Shown here: positions 1 to 9,776 of the stretch, in pieces
Layout: every line of letters starts with the position of its first letter
Numbering within the stretch: position 1 is the first letter of the stretch
From: Symsagittifera roscoffensis
Lineage: Eukaryota > Xenacoelomorpha > Acoela > Convolutidae
Reading direction: 5' to 3'
DNA length: 64,000 bases
NCBI RefSeq assembly: GCF_963678635.1
Contig: NC_087066.1
Span: 53,090,312-53,154,311, forward strand
Made by a program: the position numbers and the translations under genes
The notes under the pieces: generated by a model
Databases searched by the model: none
Told to the model about the DNA's origin: nothing
The model's input: only the letters and a program-made list of their open reading frames with translations

Positions 1-300
1 TTGCTAAGTCAACAATGTCGTCGGCTACTTGGGTAGCTGGAGTTAAAGTCGGTCGGGTGTAGTTATACAGATCGTTTCCTCCGACAAAAAAAATGACGAG
101 GTCGAACAGATTATGAGGAGGCAGATAATCGTAAAAGTGTCTTACACTGGCACCGGGTAGTGACAAGACGTTCAAGTTTCCTGCTCAAAGATGTCTGGCC
201 TGGGAATCAGCAATTAGGAGTTGTCTGGTTGGAGAAGTCTTGAAGATATGGTATCTGGATCGTTTGCTAGTTTGTGTTCTTCTTGCAATAGACATTCAGA
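1..300 (-). pseudogene. SGNH/GDSL-esterase-like fragment, broken and cut by the window edge
   Basis: Read on the minus strand from about 300 down to 1, one frame gives a block containing LLIADSQARHL, then an in-frame TGA (185-187), then SLPGASVRHFYDYLPP and FFVGGNDLYN. The ADSQ and GGND blocks resemble the nucleophile block and block III of SGNH/GDSL hydrolases, a domain that also occurs as an esterase module in some transposon proteins. The stop breaks the reading frame and the 3' part lies outside the window. Whether this is a host pseudogene or the remains of a mobile-element ORF cannot be told here. The domain call rests on two short motifs. Confidence 0.5.
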
Positions 301-1097
301 ATCTTGTCTCTGAAATCTTTCCATTGAGGGCCTTCCACACAAGATTACAGACATTTAACATGAAAAACTGATATGTTAGTCTGTAATGTCTCTAATGTCT
401 TTTTTGTGCTGCGACGGAAAGTTCCGCTGGGCCAATCCGGGGGAATGGCACAAATCAGAAAACGAGTTGAATAATTTTGGTACAAATGGCACCGATTTTT
501 CATTTTTGTACAAATGAACGTTGGTACAAATGGTACTTCACCGCTCTGATGGTGGTTCTGTTTCTCGACTGGTTTTCTTAAATTTAAGTTTCTTTTTTTC
601 TCGAATAGTAAAAAAAATGGCCAATTTTTTCTTCCAATTTTTTTTTCATGGGAATCATTTCGGGCTCAATCTGTGATCGCCAGCGAACAATGCCATGCTT
701 GTGTCTCGAAGCTATGCTTCACCTCCGTGATTATCATCTCTGTGTTTAATAATGAATGATAAATTTGATTGCTTTTCAACGCCCATAGCTATTTCATTTG
801 ACCAATTTTGATTATATTAGTACTATTGATGTTTCTTTTAGTAGTATTCATTTTTTTTGATATCACAAGTTCTTTAACTGCTGTATTTGCAATTGTTCTT
901 TATCTAATTTAAATAGCTTTCTTTGTAAGAGGTTTCGTCGGAGTTGATCTTACTTTCCGAGCAATTTTTGGCTAGAGATCAACGGTGTCATATTTTAATC
1001 CTTTAGGCAGTGATTCAGATTCAAAAATCTCAAAGATCTCTGTCGACAAAAATTGGCTGACTATTTTTGTTTGTCAGACTAAATTTGATGCGTTTGA
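301..1097. other. non-coding stretch with one MITE fragment
   Basis: No supportable gene is seen. Positions 453-547 match, with a few mismatches, the right end of the MITE at 62207-62585 (shared core around AACGAGTTGAATAATTTTGG and the following tract about accgatttttcat). The rest is AT-rich with poly-T runs and no recognised structure. Confidence 0.6.
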
Positions 1098-1145
1098 GCT
1101 CCTAGCTTTAATTCTGCCAAAATTTTTACGCTATATTTGTCTTAT

Positions 1146-1157
1146 GATATTATTTTA
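1146..1157. repeat. left target-site duplication of the Penelope-like element
   Basis: GATATTATTTTA occurs here and again at 4055-4066, at the two sides of the Penelope-like insertion. The related unfilled site near 22033-22044 has the same sequence once, continuous with the flanks, which confirms the insertion boundaries. Confidence 0.85.
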
Positions 1158-1517
1158 AGAATGAGTTAAAATTGTAAATTCAAACAAACGTTTTCGCACA
1201 TTTTCGTGCATCTTCAGGTTTTAACAACTCTTAACTATCTGTACAAAATGATCAAAGATCAGCAAAAGTGTCATACACAACATTATTCCAAAATTTTGAA
1301 AATTCAACTATTCAAACTTTACAAAATTTACTGAAATTATGTAACAACTTTTATGTAACAATTTTAAACTTTTTGTCACAAATTTTTGAGAGTTTTCACC
1401 TTTTTTGTCTTTACAATTTCGTTTTGTTGCTAAATTTTTTATGCTAACATGTAAGTTATTTCAAAAAAATTTTTGTTTTAGCCAGAATTTTTCGATTCTG
1501 GAACTATAGCCTTAGTG

Positions 1518-3948
1518 TCAGCTCCCTACTTCTAAACTCGTCGCGCGTGTTAATTGCCGGTCTCTCTTTCCTAACTTGATACTGCTGGACGCCTGGTCGA
1601 TTATTTTCCATTTATATTCCGACTTACCACTCCCACTATCACACTGCCTTATATGCTGTCCAACTGGGGTTTCCTCTTTTCGGTGTTCCTCAATCCTTGT
1701 GGTGAGATGTCGGACCGTCTGGCCAACATAGATGGATTTGCACCCACAACATTCAAATCTGTACACCACTTTTGATTTCAGTTCACTGGAAAAGGAGAAT
1801 TTTAGAGAGGGCATACAAGTTTTTCTCGTCGTGAATATTATCAGCACATTGGTGATATCGCGCACTTTTTTTGCTAATGTCTGACTATGATTCCCCCTAC
1901 ATTGGACCATCAAGATGGGTGGTGAATCTCTGCTATAATCACAGGGCTTCTTTTTCTCGGCCAAGTTCTTTTTGTTTTTGCACTCCCTGATGATCTTTTC
2001 AAGGGCTTGGGATGCAACCCGCGACGACCAATTTTCCGGATATTGGTTATCCAACCACTGCTCACGGTTGATTTTCATAGCTTTATCATATTCTTCCCAT
2101 GTTGACGTACTGCGGAAAACCCGGTGAATAGTTCCTTCAATCACACTTCTCTTGTACTGAATGGGGGCGCAGCTTCTAAAATTTAGTATGTTACCTGTAT
2201 CTGTTGATTTTTGATACCACCCACAGCTAATTTTCCTACTTTTGTCAATACTTATTTCTAAATCCAAAAATGCCAATTTTCCGTTTGTGTTTGGTGTCTC
2301 TATTGTGAACTGTAAATTTGGATGTAGTAGGTTTGCAGCCCGTAGTACTTTTTCAGGATCACCCTTCGCTGTTCTCACTATATCGTCTACGTAACGGAGA
2401 AATAACTTAGCTTGCTGCATTGACTTGTTTTTCTCTCTTATTGCGATGCATTTACTACAGTACCAGACGGTTTTACTTATATTTCGATACTCATCATCTG
2501 ATATATCACCGCATTTTACGTGAAACCAGTTCAAACAGCATTCACATTCTACACGTTTTGACCTGTACGTGACTTTCTTATTGCACTCGGGTCATATTCC
2601 GTTGAGATCTTTCTCGGGCAAAAACATTTCGGGAATATCCCTCGATAGTGCAGTTTCGTACTGTTTCAGCCAAAGATTCGCTAAAATAACCGCAAGAGAT
2701 GCCCCATTGCCAAACCATCTTTCTGAACGTACCATGTTTCATTGCACTTGAAATGGACTTGACTAACTGCCATGTTCAACAATCTCTTCATGGTCTTCCT
2801 AGCAATTGATGGTGGTTCATCTTGCTCATACAGTTTTCTCAGAGCTATGTCTATTGCTTCTTTCAGTGGAACGTTTGTATACAACCTCTTCACATCTAGA
2901 GATATCAAACTTTCATTGGGCTCAAAATTAGTGCTCTCTAAGATTTCTCTCGCATCTAGTGAGTTGGTTTCGATGTTTGAGCCCTCAATTTTCTCGAAAA
3001 ACTTTGCAAGAACCTTGTTCAAGTTATAATAAGAGCTACCGGGCAAGGAGAGGACCGGTCTTAATGGGGTATTCACTTTATGCACTTTCGCCAACCCATA
3101 AAACCTGGCGGGCTGCCCCCTAGTAGACCTCATCCTTGTGTAGAGACTCTCAGTTGTTTCGTATTTTTTCCTAATAGCCAACAACTCCTTATTGATGTCT
3201 CTTTCAATCTTCAAAACAATAGCATCACTTGTTCCTTTACTCTTGCTGAAATGATTTGAGTCTAATGTATTCGACAACTTGTTCTCGTAGGTGTCCTTCC
3301 TCATTACACAAAAACTCACGCCTTTGTCATACGGTACTGCAACTAATCCATTACTCTTCAGATACTTTCGGGCCTTCTCAACGCCTTTGTCAGATGGTGT
3401 TTGTTTCACCCTTTTAAAATAGGCTTTTGCCACAGCTTTGATCTCACAAAGGGCCTCCTCGGGGACTTAACAATTTTTGAGATCCGATAGATGTCGGCGA
3501 GAAAGTGTGTCTCAATAAATTTATCCCTGACTGGATGTTTAGGCCCTAATGCCAACACTTGTTGTACCCAATTTGGTATTTCCACATCATCAAGAGGTCT
3601 TACCGAACCCTCACCTTGCTTCCCTAGAGGTCGGGCTTGCCTTTCTGATAGTTTCATTAGCTTCTTCTGATGGGTCTCTTTGACTGTTGTTGTTTGTCTT
3701 TGTCCCCTAAGATTTAAATATTTAATTACCGAAGGCCAAAACTTATCATCTACACCCCTCTGTACTGCGCCTCTCGCTCTTTCTAGTTTGACTTGAACGT
3801 TTTTCTCATCTGACCTTGCATTGTTTATCTCCGTGCTTAGAAGTTTTGTCTGAAAACTGTGTACCGCTTGGTTCGAAAACACCCTATTTTCCGGTTCCCT
3901 GAACCTCAAAAAATCAGGTATAATGTCGTTTTCTGTACAAGCTCTCAA
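1518..3948 (-). pseudogene. Penelope-like RT with internal PHD finger and C-terminal GIY-YIG endonuclease (frameshifted)
   Basis: Three overlapping frames together span a Penelope ORF. The N-terminal part (3948-3406) has the conserved region around LALGPKHPVRDKF. The central part (3433-2681) contains RT blocks such as GLAKVHKV, SLDVKRLYTNVP and motif B KDGLAMG (about 2702-2716). The C-terminal part (2534-1518) has the catalytic RYVDDI (YVDD at 2382-2393) and then the endonuclease signature IYVGQTVRHLTTRIEEH. A one-base frame change follows motif B, and another occurs near the 3' end, where the typical INTRDEF ending lies in a neighbouring frame. Between motifs B and C is a Cys-rich insert (2448-2594) that reads as a PHD finger; its first cysteine position is a TGA stop here. 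Penelope RTs copy RNA at a nick made by the GIY-YIG nuclease. This copy should be dead. Confidence 0.85.
2448..2594 (-). other. PHD-type zinc finger inserted between RT motifs B and C
   Basis: On the minus strand the ligand spacing is (stop)-PEC, then CECC, then WFHVKC, then W-Y-CSKC. This is the Cys4-His-Cys3 pattern of a PHD finger, including the conserved Trp two residues before the last Cys pair. The TGA (2592-2594) occupies the place of the first Cys. The insert sits between the motif B region, which continues in a neighbouring frame as a typical ILANLW helix, and the YVDD motif, where Penelope RTs normally have only about 40 residues. PHD fingers commonly read histone H3 tails; a role in targeting is inference. 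Confidence 0.72.
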
Positions 3949-4054
3949 AAATTTAACACGTTGGTTTGGTGACGGTTGATAAATTTAACATATATGGACG
4001 CATAATCATTGATATTATTAATCATTGACGGATAATCATTGATGTTTAACAGTT

Positions 4055-5093
4055 GATATTATTTTATATGAACGAGAGCAAGTTGCTTGTAATGGGTACT
4101 AGAATTTTCCCGTAAACAACTTTTCTTACATTTTTGCACGTAGAAGTTACAGCACTAACTGCACGTATTTCTTACAAGGTACAAGCTGATAGGCTCAAAT
4201 TCAAAAAATGCTACTTCTTAGATCATTTTGGTGGGAATTAATTTTTTTCAGTTTATTGAATAAATGTTGATCTTTCGGAATAGTTGTTTTCGTCCTAATT
4301 TTTGTGCGCTGATTTTCCATTTTTTCCCTTAAGCCTTGTATATTATGTGGTACCCTTTCCCAGTAATTTCATTCCAATACTTTATTTTTTTTCATGCAAA
4401 CAGTTTTGCTATAATTGAAAGTTCTTCTGTTGTTAGTAAGTTTACCAACTCTGTTTGTGAATAATCTTATTCATTTTTTTTCGATTAAACGGCGTCACTG
4501 TGTTATATCGTCTTAGTCAACTTAAATTGCATAGTTTCGGGGGATTTTTCAATGCTTTTGCGAGTTTTACGTTGTAAAATTTTTTTTTATGACTAGTTTC
4601 GTTTTCGGCTTAATGATGGTCGGCCCAATTTTTGCTGCCATAGTTGCCACTCGGCCATTGATTTTCAATGCTTATAAGGTCTGCTTATGAACATCATCCT
4701 TGACAAAAGTAAGCACTTTTCAAGATTTTGTTATTCAGACTTAATCCATGTTTTTTTTTCGTTTAATTGGAAAAAAATCGATGCATTTACAATATCGTCT
4801 TTAGTCCTTGTACTTATCCAGATATGACATTTGTTGTGATTTTTAGTTGATCGAGATACGACGTTTCTGTGATTTTTCTGAAGTTTATCAGAAAACTCAA
4901 CTCATAAAAGGAATTTTTTAAATTTGAAATTCCCAAACCTTTAGTGGGGTGCTGTCTTGCCTCCAAATTTGACTGCTCAAATCCTGAAGTTTTTCGAGAT
5001 ATGAGGTTTTTTATGTTTTGTTCGAAATTTTCAGTTAACTTAGATTTAAAAAAATTCACTAAATTTAGATATCCCAACCCTGCCTGGGTCGCT
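4055..5093 (+). repeat. left-flank part of Helitron-like element H1
   Basis: Together with 1098-1157 on the other side of the Penelope insertion, this segment aligns in the same orientation with about 22001-23130 at a few percent divergence by eye. It starts with the second copy of the 12-bp Penelope target duplication. Its last part (about 4800-5090) contains the satellite-like unit ending in cccaaccctg. It stops abruptly at the LTR at 5094. No gene is supported in it; the short ORFs over 4814-5126 are repeat DNA. Confidence 0.7.
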
Positions 5094-5866
5094 TGTGACA
5101 TGAGACTACGACCCGTTACAGCTTAAAGGCTACTACCAAAATATCCCCCCCACTCTAGAAATAAGAACGTCCCCATACTTAGGTCTCTAGATACCCAAAA
5201 TACATGAACGCCGTTAAAAACCGGGTCGGAACAATCCGTTAAGTTACTTTTTATTAGACAGTGGAACTTTGATCCATTTCAGATGGATCAACCTAAAACT
5301 CGCCTTACCTCAACATAACAATCATAAAACACACTCTAGAAATTTAAATTGGTACTCACATCGTAGCACGCTCAAGAACTGGGAGTAATTAAGTTAGTAA
5401 ACAACTCGAGAATTAAATAATGTTACTAAATGAGTTTAATGTTTGTTAGTTTCAATAACAGGAACAAGTTTGAACTCTGGAGTATAGTTTCTCGTGAACC
5501 ATTGGGACACTCAAGCTGTCCACCTTTCCATCGAAGGTTCACTCTAGTCCAGTTTGAATGATAATCCAGTCGAGCAATAATAGTCCAATTCTCGGGAATA
5601 CGCTTCCTTCTGTTTCAGATAGGACAGCTCTACTCTAGTTTTATTGTGACGGAAATTGCGAATGGCAATTTCCTACTGCTTTATCTGGCAACTTTCCCGC
5701 GATTGTTACTCGATCGTTCTGATTTCTCTTTTTCGGTTTTCAGTTATCGCGAGAGAATCGTGCATGACAGGCTCCATTCGAATTTTTGAAAAATCAAATT
5801 TCACTCCAAAATTAAGCGTTCTTGTTTTTCTCAAGGTCAAACTTCCAAATATGACCGACTGGCACA
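5094..5866 (-). repeat. 3' LTR of the 16.9-kb element
   Basis: It is nearly identical to 21224-21996. The ends are TG...CA on both strands. Immediately inside it on the element's sense strand lies a purine-rich tract (rc of 5867-5880, about gtccggggagta), suitable as a plus-strand primer. Plus-strand ORFs across it are not genes. Confidence 0.92.
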
Positions 5867-6295
5867 TACTCCCCGGACTCAAGATCGATGTCCTGATCGC
5901 GTGCTGTCGTCTGCCAGTGAGTCCCAGAAAACCGAGTGTTGCTCAAGGTACAGTGCCAGTGGTCATTTACAGAAGTTTGCAGCAGACTTAAGCTTATCTA
6001 CACCCCAAAATTCACGGCCATGTAAAATTTTCACATTATCGCTAAACAGCAATCAAAATCTGCACACACCTGCACCCTTGAATTCTCGCTTTTCAAGCCA
6101 AGTATTTAAAATTTCTTTTGTCCCATTCAATCAGGAAATTGTCATGCAGCATTTTGATTTATATAGTAAATATAGCATATTAATAACAATATCTGATTCG
6201 TTAAAATTTCTTTTTCGTGAACCCAGGTTTCATCCGGATTCACACTCAAGCCCCCCTTTCCCTCTCAAGACTCAAGATCTCTTCGAACCATCCGC
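5867..6295 (-). other. 3' untranslated region of the 16.9-kb element
   Basis: This lies between the end of ORF3 and the 3' LTR. Apart from the purine-rich tract next to the LTR it is AT-rich and shows no conserved coding pattern; the plus-strand ORFs here have no recognisable product. Confidence 0.6.
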
Positions 6296-9200
6296 TCATT
6301 TTGCACTCTTCGCCTTGGAGGTGCCGTCCCCTGAAGTACTGGATACGGCAAACTGTCTCAACAGTTCTTCTTCATCATCGGAGCTAATCACGATCTCCTC
6401 CCAAGCCTTCAGCTGTTCATAGGATCGCATCCATTCCCTTTGCTCCTGCAACCTCTTTGCCTGGTTGGGTAGTGCCTTCACCCTAGATTCCCGGTTCAAA
6501 CAAAAGGAATTGTGCAGGCTCAGGCTCACGTTCTTCGCCAAGTCCTCCTCTAGTATCGATTCCCTCGCTTTGGTATTGTCTCTAGACTTTTTACCCACTC
6601 TTTTCCATCCTGTCGTGATCACATTTCGATGGGTCAACAGGGGTCTCTTGAAAGCTTCCGGCCCAATCTGGCCTGGAACTGTCGATACTCCTTTTGATGC
6701 TTTCTCATGTGATCTTTCGTTGTCATGTGTAACCAAGACGTCAGTGTCGCTCGAAACCATGGAAAGTACCTCAAGCGGCTCCATACGTGTCTGACTTCCA
6801 TTGGTATGGCGAATTATTTGCATGCAGTCTCAAACAACTCGAGTCTCCTGCTGTAGTCTATCGCATATATTGACTCAGCCGTTGGCGTCTTCGCTTCCCG
6901 ATACTTCGTTATATTCTCTTCTATCCATCTCAGAGCCAACATCGTACTCACTACTAAGAGCGTCACCTTCTGCCGGTGATCCGGTAATCCGATCGACCGA
7001 ATTTTTTCCATATCCCACACCAGGCAGAGGTTCTTGTGATCTGGATACCACACCGTTTGTGCCAAACAGTGGAATGGGCATTCTCCATGGGTGATCTCAA
7101 TGCTCCTGAGGTTACGCTCCCCCGAGGCTTCCAAGAGAGGCTCAAGCTCCATCATTTTCTCATGCATCGTGTCGTTCTCTCCCATGTTTGGAGCACCCCC
7201 CACAGGTTTTCCGATCACGTTTTGTCTCTCGTGATCGCTTGTGTTCTCACTTTCCAATTTCAAAAGCTCTTCTCCCCAGATTTCACTCAAGTCATCTCTC
7301 AACTCTTTCGGTACTGTCCCTCTGATTTTCCTCAACAACTTGTGCGAGTGATGCGATACCCGAGCCAACCTCACGCACTTGGGCACTGAGAAGGCCTTGT
7401 CCACCAATACTCTCTGGCTGGATGCTTCCACCATCGCCATGTGCAGTGGGTAGTGGCTTCCGCACAAATTGGCCATCATTGACCCTATCAGGGATTTTGC
7501 GTTCAATGGCAGGCCATAAGCTTCGCTCATGGGAAACCCCATTTCCGCCTCGAGACCAACTTTCCAGCTCCGGATATGTTTTTGAGTCACCTGCAACACC
7601 CCAGGCCATGATTCCACGCTCATCGCAGTCACTAAATGGTGTTCAGACTCTAGCCTCTCCAGTGACTGCAGACTACACATTCTCGAGAAGAATCCGAGAG
7701 CTGTCGCTATGTTCACCGTAGTTCTCGCTTAACACTCCGCCACTATTTGTATTTCACTTTTCTCCCTTTCCGTGATGTCTTCAAACCAAGTAACCAGATC
7801 TTCTTTTTGAAAGGACAGTATCCTGACACATGATCGTCCATCGCAGGTGTGCTCTCCACTCCCACACGTAGAATCCAGACAGCTACCCGGCTCCATCTTC
7901 TTTGCTGACTCGAGATTGTTCGTCTTTTCGCCTGACTCCTTCATCTGAGGTAAGATCAGTTTGTGCACCACACTCAACTTTGCCAAATCTTCATCTTCCG
8001 TTGGTGCTAACCTCACCCGCTCGGTGGTCTTCTCGATCAGACTCGCGTGGGGATGTGGGCACCAGGAGGGTCTTAGTAACTTCCATACCACTCCCAAGTT
8101 CGTGATCAACAAGCCATTGCCATCACCCATGTTCACTTCAACTCTCTTGTTCGAGCGCGGTATGCTCACCACCTCCGGTGTTTTCTCAAGAATCAGGCCC
8201 AGGCTCGGCCTCTCTTTCTCCACCGCGTCTATTTCCACAATTTTTTCTGTCCAAATTTTCAGCAGCTCCGCTACCTCGTGGTTCCTGTGAGCGCCTCCAG
8301 TTTCTGAGTCTAAGAAGGGGTTGTAGGCTATCCCCATCACTCCAGACACGTATTGGTATCCCCCCTTCTCACTGAGTCTCGAGTACTGCTCTGGCGAGGC
8401 CAGGTTACGGTGAACATCATGTTCTTCTTCGAACTTCTTATTGTAAAACCTCCGTACCTCGTCCAGCTTTCTGTGGTTCTCTAGGGATAGTCTGGAACCA
8501 TCTTCCTTCTCTATTCCAGTACTCTGATATACGTTTAATATGATCGTTGAGACTCTCTTTTCCACGGTTTTACTTCCGCTTGCTCTTTGGTAGCACGCCA
8601 AGATGGTGCTATCAGACATCATTGACATTATCCATCTCACGAAACATGTGGCATCCTTCCTCCTAGCCAGGCTCAAGCCTGAATTATCCCTGGCCACGTG
8701 CTGCATCAGTGCTTGATACACTTCTAGATTCTTGCTTCCCAACTTCAACCTGTCATACGAGGTCAATGTCTCCAACTCTATTCCCAACAGACTCCAGGTG
8801 AACATCAATTGTCCTGCGGTTCTAACGAAGGGATTCGCCATCAATGGCGGTGCTGATGAGGGTGTCCTCATTGCCTCTTCAAAATGATCCTTCAATAAGT
8901 TCTGCCAGGACCTCTTCAGCTGGTTCGCCAATTCTATCTTGTTAACCTCAGCCTTTTGCTGGGTGGCCCAATTCCACTGTCCAACTTCTTCAAGCAGTCT
9001 TCCATTTCCTTCAATGTCTCGAGGGCCACCCACCATGGCCGGGAGGTGTTCCTCGTCTTGCTCCTCTCCAGTGGATCACTCGTCACTTGCTTCCCCGTGG
9101 CCTGGTGTCCCTTCGAGACCCTTTCCTTGCCGACATCCACTTCCCATGTCTGTCCGTCCGTTGAACCTCTCTTCACGTTTATCTTCTGGGGCTTGAAGTC

Positions 9201-9524
9201 TTCCTCCGATGTCGAACTGGTGGAAGCCTCTATTTCCCTCTCTACTTCGAGTGGTCTTCTGAGCTCCGTGTTGCTCTTGTATGCCGCCGTCTTGCATCGC
9301 GTCAAAACCATGGGCGCCGTCTCTCTCAAGTTTCCTTCCGAGACAGCATCCACTGAAGGACTACTCAATCCCTCTACTTCTCTCTTCCTCTTGCGAGTCT
9401 TCACATCTCTGCTTGAGGGTGTTGTGGTTATCATCACTGATTCGACCTCTCTGTCTACCTCCAACCCTTCCAACTCTTGCCTCCCCCCTGCTCGAGCCTT
9501 AAGGATATTAGTACTTTTAATCAT
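6296..9524 (-). pseudogene. ORF3 of the 16.9-kb element: unknown protein of roughly 1,080 codons, interrupted
   Basis: Four minus-strand blocks follow one another: 9524-8934, 9036-7729, 7716-6814 and 6823-6296. The second and third are in one frame separated by a single TAA at 7729. The other two junctions are frame changes with overlaps, so one long ancestral ORF is likely. The N-terminal block is charged with nuclear-localisation-like KTRKRKR and PSKRLRL. The second block is mostly alpha-helical in composition and ends with a Cys cluster, CLDSTC then HTC and RSC, that could bind zinc. The last block ends in an acidic SSDDEEELL stretch. No signal peptide, transmembrane anchor or furin-like site is seen, so it does not look like an envelope although it sits in the env position. 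I do not recognise the family. Confidence 0.6.
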
Positions 9525-9776
9525 ATTACTAGTCCCAACCTTATCCCCCTTTTACCAGTATGGTTAAAATCTTATCATTTTCATTCCACTTAAAACAATT
9601 CAATTGGAATTTCTTTAAAAGCATGCAGATTCATTTTATGTTTTAGCACCGTTAATCCTTCTAAAATTCAATTGTCATGCCAATCGCGTCTTAAGATCCC
9701 TTTACCTGTGCCGCACCCCAGTACCTAACTCGAGACTCCTCCCTCACGCCCAACTCGAGACCCCCGTTTGCCCAAC
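9525..9776 (-). other. spacer between pol and ORF3
   Basis: A 250-bp gap on the minus strand between the stop of the integrase ORF and ORF3. It holds a short repeated phrase, caactcgaga, at about 9728 and 9751 on the plus strand. A splice acceptor or other means of expressing ORF3 could lie here, but none can be identified with confidence. Confidence 0.5.

Larger units (their letters stand above)
1158..4054 (-). mobile_element. Penelope-like retroelement, inserted in Helitron-like DNA
   Basis: The element is bounded by a 12-bp direct duplication and encodes a Penelope-type reverse transcriptase followed by a GIY-YIG endonuclease, the order expected for this class. About 360 bp of AT-rich 3' untranslated sequence lies at 1158-1517. 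About 105 bp lies upstream of the ORF (3949-4054) and carries short repeats of gataatcattgat. I saw no terminal pLTR repeat. A related uninterrupted copy of the surrounding DNA at 22000-23110 shows the empty site, so this insertion is younger than the divergence of those two copies. Several frameshifts make this copy inactive. Confidence 0.88.

Noticed and set aside
1158-4054. Hammerhead ribozyme expected in some Penelope-like elements
   Set aside because: I looked for the CTGATGA and GAAAC core words on both strands in suitable spacing and found no convincing pair.
5656-6422. Plus-strand ORFs over the 3' LTR and adjacent region
   Set aside because: They cross the LTR border, and nothing in them resembles a protein domain.
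6296-9524. Envelope gene
   Set aside because: The position would fit, but no signal peptide, transmembrane anchor, cleavage site or fusion-peptide-like segment is visible.
8956-9567. 203-codon plus-strand ORF opposite ORF3
   Set aside because: It is antisense to a frame with better continuity, rich in Ser/Leu/Pro as expected for the complement of an acidic/basic coding strand, with no motif.
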